From NCBI GenBank assembly GCA_963727575.1, contig CAVSIA010000029.1, forward strand, positions 1 to 64,000: a stretch of DNA of 64,000 nt. Direction: 5' to 3'. Under the pieces are notes generated by a model. That model did no database searches and was not told the DNA's origin. It saw only the letters and a program-made list of their open reading frames with translations. The stretch is from JAHQVI01 sp963727575. Its GTDB lineage: Bacteria; Pseudomonadota; Alphaproteobacteria; Rhizobiales; Rhodomicrobiaceae. Below are positions 10,045 to 18,432 of the stretch, piece after piece; position 1 is the first letter of the stretch; each line of letters starts with the position of its first letter. The translations under genes were made by a program, and so were the position numbers.

Positions 10045-10431
10045 ATGAAGAAGATCTTCGCTATTACTGGAATTTGCGCACTGCTGGCCGCCCCGGCCTT
10101 CGCTCAGGACAAGAAGGCGGAAGAACCCGCCGACGCGCCCGCGCCGACCGCCGCCGAAGTCGACGCCGCTGCCAAGACCATCAACGCTTTCGTCGACGAC
10201 CAGAAAAAGGTCGATGGTTACTGCGCCATCATGAAGGACATGGACACCGTCAAGGAAGGCGACGACGCCAAGGCCGAAGAGATGGGCCAGAAGATGGACA
10301 CTTACCTGAAAGAGCAGGGCGACGACGTCGCGCAGGCCTTCACGGTCGCCGAATCCGTCGATCCCGAGACCGACGAGGGCAAGAAGATCGACGAAGCCCT
10401 CGGCAAGCTCGAAGAGAAGTGCGGCTCCTAA
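10045..10431 (+). CDS. Small exported acidic protein, unknown function
   Basis: A 128-residue protein with a clear Sec signal peptide (MKKIFAITGICALLAAPAFA, cut before QDKK). The mature part is strongly acidic and helical, rich in Asp, Glu, Lys and Ala, with two cysteines (in DGYCAIM and at EEKCGS) that may pair in the periplasm. GGGAGA upstream of ATG 10045 is a good ribosome site and favours this start over an upstream TTG. The gene follows the GT87 stop by 1 bp and ends before a strong terminator. I do not recognise the family; a periplasmic helper or stress protein is possible. Confidence 0.75.
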   Translation: MKKIFAITGICALLAAPAFAQDKKAEEPADAPAPTAAEVDAAAKTINAFVDDQKKVDGYCAIMKDMDTVKEGDDAKAEEMGQKMDTYLKEQGDDVAQAFTVAESVDPETDEGKKIDEALGKLEEKCGS

Positions 10432-10554
10432 GCATCGGTCGGGGACCAAAATCCCGCCGAATGATCGGGCGTAACAGATGCGTCCGGCTCACGGGCACCC
10501 GCTGCGGGAGAGCCTGAGCCCGGACCGCCAATAAGCCAACCCGACGGGCCGCGC

Positions 10555-10589
10555 GGCCAACTCCATCGCGATGGAGTCGGCCGTTTTTT
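10555..10589 (+). terminator. Rho-independent terminator
   Basis: GGCCAACTCCATC pairs with GATGGAGTCGGCC across a 2-base loop (one A-C mismatch), followed by GTTTTTT. It closes the GT87/small-protein operon. The next 280 bp, up to 10867, hold no supported gene. Confidence 0.85.
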
Positions 10590-10867
10590 GTGGCGGATCG
10601 GCGTAATCTGGCAAGATCGGCGCCGAAAATTGGCCGTTCGGGAACCGCATGCCGCGACAGCTAGTTACAATTTCCTACGGCCGAATTGCTTGCTCATAAC
10701 CGCATCCGGTGCGAGGATCGCAGCGAACCGGATCAACGCGATACCGACGACAAAAGTCATTAGCCAGCCAGCGAAAATTCGCAACTCCTGACACACGCGG
10801 TGAGACAGATCTTAAGAGCGGACGGCGCGCGGCTGCAATCGAACAGACACGTTAGAACCATAGGCAG

Positions 10868-12853
10868 ATGAGCTCTTCCCGAGGAACAGCTACGCGGATG
10901 GTATTCGCCTCCGTCATTGTCGCCGCTGTGGTCGCCATCGCAGCGGGCCTGACCGCTTTTGCCGCCGGCGATCCGGATCTGACGCGGGCAACGCCGACGC
11001 CGCAATCCGCACCCTCCAGAGATACCTCAAAGACGCCTGAATTCAGCGATCCCTGGCAGAAGCGCTGGTGGATCGAGAAGACCGCTCGTCTGTTGCGGGG
11101 CGGCGAGGGCCTCACCCCGCGCGAAGACATCGCCAAGCTGGAAAAGCTCTCCAAGGAAGACATCGCCCGCGAATTCATGAAGGACGAGCGCTTCGGCGAC
11201 ACCGTGCTCGACTTCAACATGTATTTCCTCGGTTTCAAGGTCGACAGCCTGAAGGTCGACGGCGAATATGTTCACGCCGCCTATGACTTCGCCAATGCCA
11301 TCAGCTCGGCCAAAGCCCTGCTGAAGGGCGGCGACTATCTGAAGCTGTTCGATCTCGAAGGCGAATACTACCTGGAGCCGCTTTCGGTGCAGCCTACGGA
11401 GGAAAAGCTATCCCCGGAGGACGCCAAGCTCGCACCGCAGCAGCTCCGTAAGAAGGCGGTCGACGAGGTGTCGAGCCGGCTGCGCGCCGTGCTCGCGATG
11501 CGCAAGGGGCCGAAGGCGCTCGATGCGGAAGATTTCTGCGGCGAGATCGAGGAGCTGACGGAGGGCCGCGAAGAAACCCAGGCGCAGCTTTTCCGCGCGT
11601 TCACCGACACCGAGATCTTCGTGCTGCTGCGCGTCGGCATTCCGGACAATCTCTTCAATGCCTTGCAGGGGGTCGTCGAGGGCGAATGCGAAAAGCCGCG
11701 CGACAAGGCCGACGTCGGGAAAATGGAAGGCGTGCTTCGGAAGGCGACGGAGCGGTTTGACCGTGAGTTCAAGCAGATCCTGACCTTCGAGCCGGCGAAC
11801 TACATGCCGGAGACGGTGGCCGCGTTGAAGCCGCTCGATCCGCGCGCCTTCGCCACGGAGCGGAAATGGCCCGCCTTCGGCTTCGAGCAAGGCACGGCGC
11901 TTGCCAATTCCTCGACCAATTTCAATCGCAAACGGGCCGCCTACGTGCTGAAGCGGTTCTTCTGCGACGACCTCAATCCGGTCGGCTTCGACGATCCGAA
12001 AGAGCATGTCGGCGGCGCGCACGGCTCGCAGACCTCATGCTATTCGTGCCACTACAAGCTCGACCCGATGGCCGGATTTTTCCGCAACTACGGCGCCTTG
12101 TTTTCCGACTCCTCCGATGAGCCCGACATCGTCTTCGACGACCTGGCCAGCATGGATCGCAAGAAATATCTCTCCACCTGGCAGGCTCCGAAAGAGTCCC
12201 ATCGCAAATGGCAGGTCGGCTATATCCGTTCGCCGCGCTGGACGGCAGAGAACAGCTACGGGGAATCGCTGGGCGATCTTTCCCGGATCATCCGCAATGC
12301 ACCCGAAGCCAAACGCTGCCTGATGCGGCGGCTCAGCCAATATGTCCTCGGAGATCAGCAGACCGTGGATGGCGGCTATCTCGACGCGCTGACCAAGAGC
12401 TTCACGCAGGATGCCGCCGCCAATTCCTCGACCGCGTTCAAGAACGCCATGCTCCGGCTACTGACGAGCCAGACCTTCGAAACGCGCAATCCCGATCCGC
12501 GGCAGTGCTACGACCATTCGAGCAAGACCGCGGCCGGACAGCGTCCGCCCTGCCGTGTCGCCTATATCCTGGAGAAGAACTGCGTTCAGTGTCACGGCGA
12601 GAATGACGGGCTGAATACGCTGCTGCTCAACAAATGGATCGACGCGCCGAGCGGCAAAGGCAAGACCTTCGAGCACCTCGACAGCAAGGATAACCAGCTC
12701 CCGGCGACGGAGACGCTGGAGCAGATGGCGAACCGGTTGTCTTCCAGCGACCCGAAGGTCCGGATGCCGAAGAACAAGCCGATGTCGAGCCAGGAGCGCC
12801 AGGAGCTGTATCTCTGGGTGCAGAAGCAGCTTGCGCAAAAGGAGACGAATTAG
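10868..12853 (+). CDS. Exported di-heme c-type cytochrome with DUF1588-like region
   Basis: A 661-residue protein with an N-terminal membrane or signal segment (MVFASVIVAAVVAIAAGL). Two CxxCH heme-binding motifs are visible: SCYSCHYKLDPMAGFF near residue 391 and CVQCHGE near residue 571. The first resembles the CxxCHxxIDPxGF pattern of DUF1588-type regions in planctomycete cytochromes. The part between has conserved-looking helical stretches (VLGDQQTVDGGYLDAL) as in DUF1592/1585 proteins. The gene is followed after 3 bp by a second exported gene, then by a DUF1501 gene. Homologous cytochrome/DUF1501 pairs are known in Planctomycetes, where their role is not proven. A periplasmic redox enzyme is the best guess. 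Confidence 0.7.
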   Translation: MSSSRGTATRMVFASVIVAAVVAIAAGLTAFAAGDPDLTRATPTPQSAPSRDTSKTPEFSDPWQKRWWIEKTARLLRGGEGLTPREDIAKLEKLSKEDIAREFMKDERFGDTVLDFNMYFLGFKVDSLKVDGEYVHAAYDFANAISSAKALLKGGDYLKLFDLEGEYYLEPLSVQPTEEKLSPEDAKLAPQQLRKKAVDEVSSRLRAVLAMRKGPKALDAEDFCGEIEELTEGREETQAQLFRAFTDTEIFVLLRVGIPDNLFNALQGVVEGECEKPRDKADVGKMEGVLRKATERFDREFKQILTFEPANYMPETVAALKPLDPRAFATERKWPAFGFEQGTALANSSTNFNRKRAAYVLKRFFCDDLNPVGFDDPKEHVGGAHGSQTSCYSCHYKLDPMAGFFRNYGALFSDSSDEPDIVFDDLASMDRKKYLSTWQAPKESHRKWQVGYIRSPRWTAENSYGESLGDLSRIIRNAPEAKRCLMRRLSQYVLGDQQTVDGGYLDALTKSFTQDAAANSSTAFKNAMLRLLTSQTFETRNPDPRQCYDHSSKTAAGQRPPCRVAYILEKNCVQCHGENDGLNTLLLNKWIDAPSGKGKTFEHLDSKDNQLPATETLEQMANRLSSSDPKVRMPKNKPMSSQERQELYLWVQKQLAQKETN

Positions 12854-12856
12854 CCG

Positions 12857-13423
12857 ATGCTCCGCCGAATGACCATGTTGGCGACGGCGCTGTGGCTTGC
12901 GGCGGTCCCGGCGATCGCAGCCCCGGCGCAGTTCAAGGGACTGACCGCGCTGTCGAAGGAGCTGTCCTCGCGCATCGCCCCGGATGGCGCGCCGATCGAG
13001 CTGGACCGGTTCATGCCGGCCGACGGCCTCGACGACCTTGCCGGAACCTGGGACACCTCGGGCGCCGAGCACCGGTTTCAGAACGGGCTGCCGAATTCGG
13101 TGAACATCGTGCTGTTGCGGCTCGCCTTCTGGCGCTTTGCCAAGAGCCTCGCGGCAACCTGCACCAATCCTCAACTCCTGCTCAACGAGAGCTTCTTCGA
13201 TACGCTCGAAGCGCTCTGCACCTGGCCCTCCGACGAGGCCCGCAGCGACGAGGTAATGACGGCATTCTGGCTGGCGATGATGGGCTACGACGCCCCGAAA
13301 TCGGAGTTCGAAACCTGGCGCGATTTCGTCAGGCGCACCTATGGCCGGCAGAAGCCGGATGAAGCGATCGAGTCGATGACGCTCGCGATCATGCTCAATC
13401 CGTATTTTCTGCTCCAACTCTAA
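12857..13423 (+). CDS. Exported hypothetical protein in cytochrome/DUF1501 operon
   Basis: A 188-residue protein with a probable signal peptide (MTMLATALWLAAVPAIAAPA). The rest is helical with several aromatic residues (LRLAFWRFAKSLAATC, VMTAFWLAMMGYD) and ends IMLNPYFLLQL. It has two cysteines but no heme motif. The start ATG 12857 is 3 bp after the cytochrome stop, and the DUF1501 gene begins 11 bp after its end, so the three are very likely translated from one mRNA. I do not recognise the family; it resembles the short helical modules (DUF1585/DUF1592 type) that in other bacteria are fused to such cytochromes, which is an inference only. Confidence 0.7.
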   Translation: MLRRMTMLATALWLAAVPAIAAPAQFKGLTALSKELSSRIAPDGAPIELDRFMPADGLDDLAGTWDTSGAEHRFQNGLPNSVNIVLLRLAFWRFAKSLAATCTNPQLLLNESFFDTLEALCTWPSDEARSDEVMTAFWLAMMGYDAPKSEFETWRDFVRRTYGRQKPDEAIESMTLAIMLNPYFLLQL

Positions 13424-13434
13424 GAGGCCGCTTC

Positions 13435-14814
13435 ATGCTGCACTCTCGACGCGACGTTCTCAAATTCGGCCTCGCCGGCGCGGCGACGCTGCTGCTGCCC
13501 GGCACGAGCTTTCTCGGCCGTGCCAGCGCGGAAGCGATGGCTGACGATCCGCATTTCTTCCTGATGATCGTGATGAACGGCGGGGCGGACGCATCCTACA
13601 TGTTCGACGCGCGCCCGCTTTCGATGACGGCGGCCGGCAAGATCCAGAACTATCTCGGCAAGGATCCCGATCCGTGGCGCGGCAAGAACGGCATCGGCGC
13701 CGCGGCCACGAGCCTGGTGAAGCCGCTCGCCCCGTTCCGCGACCGGTTCAGCGTGCTGAACGGCGTGGTCATGACGCCCAGCTTCGACGGTCACGCCCAG
13801 AATATGAACTTCCTGTTCACCGGCGATCCGTTCGGCGGCGACAGCTTCATTCCCTATCTGAACTCGCCGGAAACCGGACGCAAGCCGGACGCGGTCGACG
13901 CGATCATCCCGGCCGACCGCGCCGACTTCAACGGTCTGAACCAGTCCGGCGTCATTCCGCTGCAGCCGAAGGTGCTCCGCGGTCTGCCGGAGCGGCTGCG
14001 CGAGCTTCCGCCTGCCCATGCGGGCGATCCGCTCGACGCCTTCGTGCGATCGCGGCTGGATGTTGCCGCGCAGGGCGAGGGCGCGATCTCGGAAGGCGCA
14101 CGGCTGATGCGCGCCGCGCTCGACAATTCGCCCGAAGTGCATCGCAAGCTCGCCTCGCTGACGCAGAGCAATCCCAATCAGAGCGTTGAAAAGCAAAGCA
14201 TTGCGCTGATCGCGGAATGTTTCCGCCTGTCGCTTTCGCGCGCCGCGGTCTACGTGCTGCCGGAGCAGTTCGACGTGCATGCGCCCGAACTGGCCAAGGC
14301 CCAGCCGGAGCTGTTCGGCAACGCAATCAGCAAGATCGCCGCACTGCTTCAAGGCCTGGCCGATACCCCGTTCGACGCGCACCGCTCGATGTTCGACGTC
14401 ACCACCGTGATGGTCGCCAGCGAGTTCAGCCGGACGATGCGGGCGCCCGACATGCCGATCGACGGCACCGGCACCAACCATAACCAGTATTCGAACACCG
14501 TGCTGCTCGGCGGCAAGGGCGTCAGGAGCGGCCTCGTCATCGGCGAGTCGGATATGGCGGATGTCTCGGCGCCGATTTCGAAGGCACATCGGGCGATCGA
14601 TCCGGTGCTGGAAAAGACGGTCGGCAAGCCGTTCGACTTCAAGACGATGCGGCCGCGCGGCGACCTGCCCGAGGCGTTCGACGTGGACGACTATCTGACC
14701 ATCGGATCGGTGATCAACTCGGTCTATTCGCTGTTCGGCGTGCCCGCCGGTCACTACCGCAAGACCGGCCGCGACAAGGACACCGCGCCGATCCTGACCG
14801 GCCTGCTGACGTAG
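13435..14814 (+). CDS. DUF1501 protein, Tat-exported
   Basis: A 459-residue protein with a Tat-like signal (HSRRDVLKFGLAGAATLLLP). The mature part has the alkaline-phosphatase/sulfatase-like features of DUF1501: MIVMNGGADASYMFD near the start, FDGHAQNMNFLF, then MVASEFSRTMRAPD and TNHNQYSNTVLLGG near the C-terminus. These Asp, Glu and His residues suit metal binding. The family is export-linked and often paired with c-type cytochromes. It is the last gene of a three-gene operon and is followed by a hairpin and then by an IS630 element. The substrate is unknown; export through Tat suggests a cofactor or metal loaded in the cytoplasm. Confidence 0.8.
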   Translation: MLHSRRDVLKFGLAGAATLLLPGTSFLGRASAEAMADDPHFFLMIVMNGGADASYMFDARPLSMTAAGKIQNYLGKDPDPWRGKNGIGAAATSLVKPLAPFRDRFSVLNGVVMTPSFDGHAQNMNFLFTGDPFGGDSFIPYLNSPETGRKPDAVDAIIPADRADFNGLNQSGVIPLQPKVLRGLPERLRELPPAHAGDPLDAFVRSRLDVAAQGEGAISEGARLMRAALDNSPEVHRKLASLTQSNPNQSVEKQSIALIAECFRLSLSRAAVYVLPEQFDVHAPELAKAQPELFGNAISKIAALLQGLADTPFDAHRSMFDVTTVMVASEFSRTMRAPDMPIDGTGTNHNQYSNTVLLGGKGVRSGLVIGESDMADVSAPISKAHRAIDPVLEKTVGKPFDFKTMRPRGDLPEAFDVDDYLTIGSVINSVYSLFGVPAGHYRKTGRDKDTAPILTGLLT

Positions 14815-14826
14815 AAATGACCACGA

Positions 14827-14871
14827 GTTTGTCGCATCAGATAAGACGAGATGGGATCTGTTGCGGCAAAC
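14827..14871 (+). terminator. Hairpin after the DUF1501 gene, terminator-like
   Basis: GTTTGTCGCA (14827-14836) pairs fully with TGCGGCAAAC (14862-14871), with one G-U pair, and an inner CAGAT/ATCTG stem extends it. No T-run follows; the IS630 element begins 9 bp later, so a downstream part of the original signal may have been displaced. Confidence 0.45.
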
Positions 14872-14879
14872 TCCGCCTA

Positions 14880-16098
14880 GTGTCCTGTTTCGGAAATTTC
14901 TAGCCAGTTATTCGTCGTCGTGATTCCCTGTATTGGATCAGCGATTCCCTGGGAGCGATGATGGTGAGTGGAAAACCGAGCCCGATCCAGCTGAGTGCGG
15001 ATGAGCAAGCCATGCTCAATGGCCGTGTCCGCCGTCGCAAGATTACGCGCGCGGATGCACAGCGCGCGGAGATCATCCTGCGCGCGGCGGACGGGGAGAA
15101 CAACTGCGAGATCGCGTCTGGGGTGGGCGTTACGCGTCAGACCGTCCGGCTATGGCGCGAGCGGTTCGCCAGGCATCGTCTCGATGGCCTCGACGACGAG
15201 CCAAGATGCGGTGCGCCACGCAAGATCGGCGATGACCGTATCGAGGAAATTGTTACCAAAACGCTCGAGGCAAAGCCCTCGGACGCGACACATTGGAGCA
15301 CGCGCGGCATGGCGAAGGCGTCGGGCATATCGGCGTCGTCCGTGCATCGGATCTGGCAGGCCTTCTGCTTGCAGCCGCATCGCACCGAGACGTTCAAGCT
15401 GTCGACCGATCCGCAATTCGTCGAGAAGGTGCGCGACATTGTGGGGCTATATCTCGCTCCGCCAGACAAGGCGCTGGTGATCTGCGTCGATGAAAAGAGC
15501 CAGATACAAGCCCTTGATCGAACGCAGCCGCTTCTGCCGATGCGTCCCGGTCAGGTGGAGAGGCGCACCCACGACTATGAGCGCCACGGCACAACAACGC
15601 TCTTTGCAGGCTTCATTGCCGCCGTGACGGCCGAGACAGACGTGAAGGCGGGCAGCGTGATCGGCACATGCATGCCGCGCCATCGCGCACAGGAGTTCCG
15701 CAAGTTCCTCGACGAAGTGGAGCGCAATGTGCCTGCCGGTCTCGACGTGCATGTCGTGATGGACAACGCCTCGAGCCACAAGACAAAGCTGATCCGCGAT
15801 TGGTTCGCCAAGCGGGCGCACTGGCACGCGCACTTCACCCCGACATCGTCATCGTGGATCAATCAGGTCGAGCGTTTCTTCTCGCTGTTGGCCGAAAAGC
15901 AGATCAAGCGAGGCGCTCACACGTCGGTCAAGCAACTGATCGCGGCGATCGAGGCCTTCATCCGTCAGCAGAACGCAAATCCGAAGCCGCTACGATGGAC
16001 CAAGTCCGCCGATGATATACTGCAAGCATCGAGCGCTTTTGCCGCCGCACCCTCGATGTGCATGCCTCAGCTGGATAGGAACTTCTGAATCAGGACAC
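14880..16098 (+). mobile_element. IS630-family insertion sequence, copy 1
   Basis: A 1219-bp element bounded by imperfect 26-bp inverted repeats (left GTGTCCTGTTTCGGAAATTT, right reading GTGTCCTGATTCAGAAGTTC on the other strand; 21 of 26 match). It is flanked by TA on both sides (14878-14879 and 16099-16100), the expected IS630 target duplication. A nearly identical copy lies at 40992-42211. This copy lacks one G near 16022, which changes the transposase C-terminus. It inserted 3 bp from the end of the IS1380-family element. Confidence 0.93.
14958..16088 (+). CDS. IS630-family transposase, altered C-terminus
   Basis: A 376-residue DDE transposase. The N-terminal helix-turn-helix region (GVGVTRQTVRLWRERFA) binds the inverted repeats; the catalytic residues lie in VICVDEKSQIQALD, HVVMDNASSHK and SSSWINQVERFF. 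The IS630 family cuts and pastes at TA. Compared with the copy at 41070-42191 one base is missing after ADDIL, so the last 20 residues read QASSAFAAAPSMCMPQLDRNF in place of ASIERFCRRTLDVHASAG. The catalytic core is intact, so activity may survive. Upstream ATG codons at 14958 and 14961 are both possible starts. Confidence 0.9.
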   Translation: MMVSGKPSPIQLSADEQAMLNGRVRRRKITRADAQRAEIILRAADGENNCEIASGVGVTRQTVRLWRERFARHRLDGLDDEPRCGAPRKIGDDRIEEIVTKTLEAKPSDATHWSTRGMAKASGISASSVHRIWQAFCLQPHRTETFKLSTDPQFVEKVRDIVGLYLAPPDKALVICVDEKSQIQALDRTQPLLPMRPGQVERRTHDYERHGTTTLFAGFIAAVTAETDVKAGSVIGTCMPRHRAQEFRKFLDEVERNVPAGLDVHVVMDNASSHKTKLIRDWFAKRAHWHAHFTPTSSSWINQVERFFSLLAEKQIKRGAHTSVKQLIAAIEAFIRQQNANPKPLRWTKSADDILQASSAFAAAPSMCMPQLDRNF

Positions 16099-16101
16099 TA
16101 G

Positions 16102-17779
16102 CCCGCATTTCTCACGAGTTGTCGGCGCATCGGGGCCTGTGACGGTGTAAACTTGTTTTGCGAGAACGAGTTATACCGATTTGAGGGAGTTCCCCGATGC
16201 TGACAGAGTGTAGCCCGAACGAGATTGATTTCGGAAGAGCGGGCGGACGCCGTGTGGTCGCGGATTTCGATGGCGGCATGGTGTCCTCGGATGCCGGGGC
16301 TCTTTTGCTTGGGGAGACGGACAAGGCGCTCCGACTCGTCGATCGCTTCGCCGCGTGCTTTCGCGATCGCCGCCATCCTGCTTACGTGGTGCACGAGGTG
16401 AAGACGTTGGTCGCGCAGCGTGTGTTCGGCCTGGCGCTGGGCTATGAGGATCTTGTCGACCATGACGAGTTGCGCCGCGATCCCGTTCTCGGTGTACTGC
16501 TCGGCAAGCTCGATCACGCGACCGCGACGCCCGGACCGCTGGCCGGCAAGAGCACACTGAACCGGCTGGAGCATGCCCCGGCCGAGGGAACCACTGGGCG
16601 TTATCATAAAATCGGCCACGACAGCGCAGCGATCGAGGCTCTGTTCGTCGACTTTTTTCTCGACGCGCACGGCAAGCCGCCGCGTGAGATCGTGCTCGAC
16701 CTCGATGCCACTGACGATCCGTTGCATGGCCATCAGGAAGGCCGGTTCTTCCACGGCTATTACGACTGCTGTTGCTACCTGCCGCTCTACGTCTTCTGCG
16801 GCCGCCATCTTCTGGCCGCCAAGCTTCGGCGGTCGAACATCGACGGCAGCGCCGGTGCGGTCGAGGAGACGGCGCGCATTGTCGGTCGGATCCGGGCGCG
16901 CTGGCCGAAGGTGAAGATCATCTTGCGCGCCGATTCCGGCTTCGCCCGGGAGGCCCTGATGGTCTGGTGCGAGGCCAACAAGGTCGACTATGTCTTCGGC
17001 CTCGCCCGCAACGCGCGTCTGGAGGCCCGCATCGCGGACGCGTTGGCCGACGCCCGGCGGCTGTCGGAGGCCGCGGGAGGCAAGCCGGCGCGGGTGTTTC
17101 GGGATTTCCTGTGGTCGACGAAGGGGTCCTGGTCGCGCCGCCGCCGCGTGATCGGCAAGGCGGAATGGACCGGCGGGGAAGCCAACCCGCGCTTTCTCGT
17201 CACCTCGCTGAAGCCGGACGCCTGGAGCGCCAAGCCGCTCTACGAAGATCTCTATTGCAAGCACGGCGAGATGGAAAACCGCATCAAGGAGGCGCAAGGC
17301 GATCTGTTCGCCGACCGTACCTCCACGGCAACGATGCGGGCCAACCAGTTGCGCCTGTGGTTTGCCTCGATGGCTTACGTTCTGCTCTGCGCGCTGCGCC
17401 GGATCGGCCTGGCTCATACGCAGCTTGCCGCCGCGACCTGTGGCACCATCCGGCTGAAGCTGCTGAAGATCGGCGCGCTGGTGAAAATCAGTGCACGTCG
17501 GGTCAAGATCGCCTTCGCGTCCGCCTGTCCGGCCGCCGCGGAATGGCGTCTCGCCGCAGCCCGGCTCGCGCATGCCCGCGGCTCCCCCGCGTGACACGCT
17601 AAGCTGCAACGCGCCTCTTTCGCAGCATACCCCGAGGCCCACTGGAGATCGAACAACCCGAGCCGATTCTCGAAGCCGGTCGCGCAGTCCGCGCCACCCA
17701 CAAGCACGCCGCGCGGCAACGCCGAACGCCAAGCGGACGGATGACGACGCCATGACTTCAGCCGTGTGAGAAATGCGGG
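16102..17779 (+). mobile_element. IS1380-family insertion sequence
   Basis: A 1678-bp element with perfect 14-bp terminal inverted repeats, CCCGCATTTCTCAC at the left and GTGAGAAATGCGGG at the right, enclosing one transposase gene. No clear target duplication is seen: the left flank has been changed by the IS630 insertion and the right flank reads TTAA. Only one copy is present in the window. Confidence 0.85.
16197..17594 (+). CDS. IS1380-family transposase
   Basis: A 465-residue DDE transposase of the IS1380 (IS4-like fold) type. The first catalytic aspartate region is IVLDLDATDDPLHGHQEG, the second KIILRADSGFARE, and the glutamate lies in the typical HGEMENRIKEAQ. Length is normal. Start is ATG 16197, 8 bp after GAGGGAG-like sequence, which is a good ribosome site. 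The gene appears intact, so the element may be active. Confidence 0.92.
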   Translation: MLTECSPNEIDFGRAGGRRVVADFDGGMVSSDAGALLLGETDKALRLVDRFAACFRDRRHPAYVVHEVKTLVAQRVFGLALGYEDLVDHDELRRDPVLGVLLGKLDHATATPGPLAGKSTLNRLEHAPAEGTTGRYHKIGHDSAAIEALFVDFFLDAHGKPPREIVLDLDATDDPLHGHQEGRFFHGYYDCCCYLPLYVFCGRHLLAAKLRRSNIDGSAGAVEETARIVGRIRARWPKVKIILRADSGFAREALMVWCEANKVDYVFGLARNARLEARIADALADARRLSEAAGGKPARVFRDFLWSTKGSWSRRRRVIGKAEWTGGEANPRFLVTSLKPDAWSAKPLYEDLYCKHGEMENRIKEAQGDLFADRTSTATMRANQLRLWFASMAYVLLCALRRIGLAHTQLAAATCGTIRLKLLKIGALVKISARRVKIAFASACPAAAEWRLAAARLAHARGSPA

Positions 17780-18432
17780 TTAATTCCGAATGAAGACGGC
17801 GCCCACTACTCCGGGGACGGCATTTTTATTGAGTGCCTCCCCTCGCCGATTTTTCGAAGGCGGCGTTTTCGCCTAGAGCACGATCGGGAAAAGTGGATAC
17901 CGGTTTTCCCGAAAAATCGTGCGAAAACAAGAGACTCTTGAGCATGAGCGATTCAACATGAAGCGATCATGCTCTAACCGATCCGTGCCGAAATTCAGGC
18001 TCGATTGCTCGGAAAATCGATTCGCATCCGTCCCCTGAAAACCGTGTCGACCGAGGGCGGCGCCTTCATCGTTTTATGCATTATCTTGTGCATTGTTTTC
18101 ATGCGAAATTCCGCGCCCAGCTCCGTGGAAACCGCTTCAGGTCCGAGACTCCGCCTCCTCACAACCGAAATTCCGAGCGGGCGTCATCTCTTTGTTTTAG
18201 AATAATATTTTCGAAGTCCAACATCCGTTCTCAAGGATCGGGCCCTCAGCGTTCACGAGAAAAATCCGGATTGTCCGGTCCACCTGCCATTTGGCAAGTC
18301 CATCCCCTCGACTGCCATAACGCTAAATTGAATGGCACATGAATAAAAAAAATTCTACGAAAAACTGCGTAGATTTTTATTGTTTTGACGGCGTTTCTGA
18401 AATTCTCCCACCGGTTACTTGGGTGTGAAGAA
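17780..18432. other. Intergenic region, AT-rich, without a supported gene
   Basis: This 650-bp stretch lies between the IS1380 element and the OmpA-domain gene. It holds the second palindromic repeat at 17877-17923. The part from about 18190 to 18420 is much richer in A and T than its surroundings and may carry the promoter of the OmpA-domain gene. A 66-codon open frame at 18005-18205 has no ribosome site or recognisable product and is not called. Confidence 0.6.
17877..17923. repeat. Imperfect palindromic intergenic repeat, copy 2
   Basis: It starts AGCACGATC, continues through the core AGTGGATACCGGTTTTCCC and ends AAATCGTGCG. It matches the copy at 3412-3458 over most of its length. The arms GCACGAT and ATCGTGC are perfect here. 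Confidence 0.65.

Noticed and set aside
10588..10791. 67-codon open frame after the terminator
   Set aside because: It has no ribosome site, odd composition and no family. The gap is probably promoter DNA for the cytochrome operon.
16098..17753. 551-codon open frame opposite the IS1380 transposase
   Set aside because: It is a shadow of the transposase, which has all catalytic motifs.
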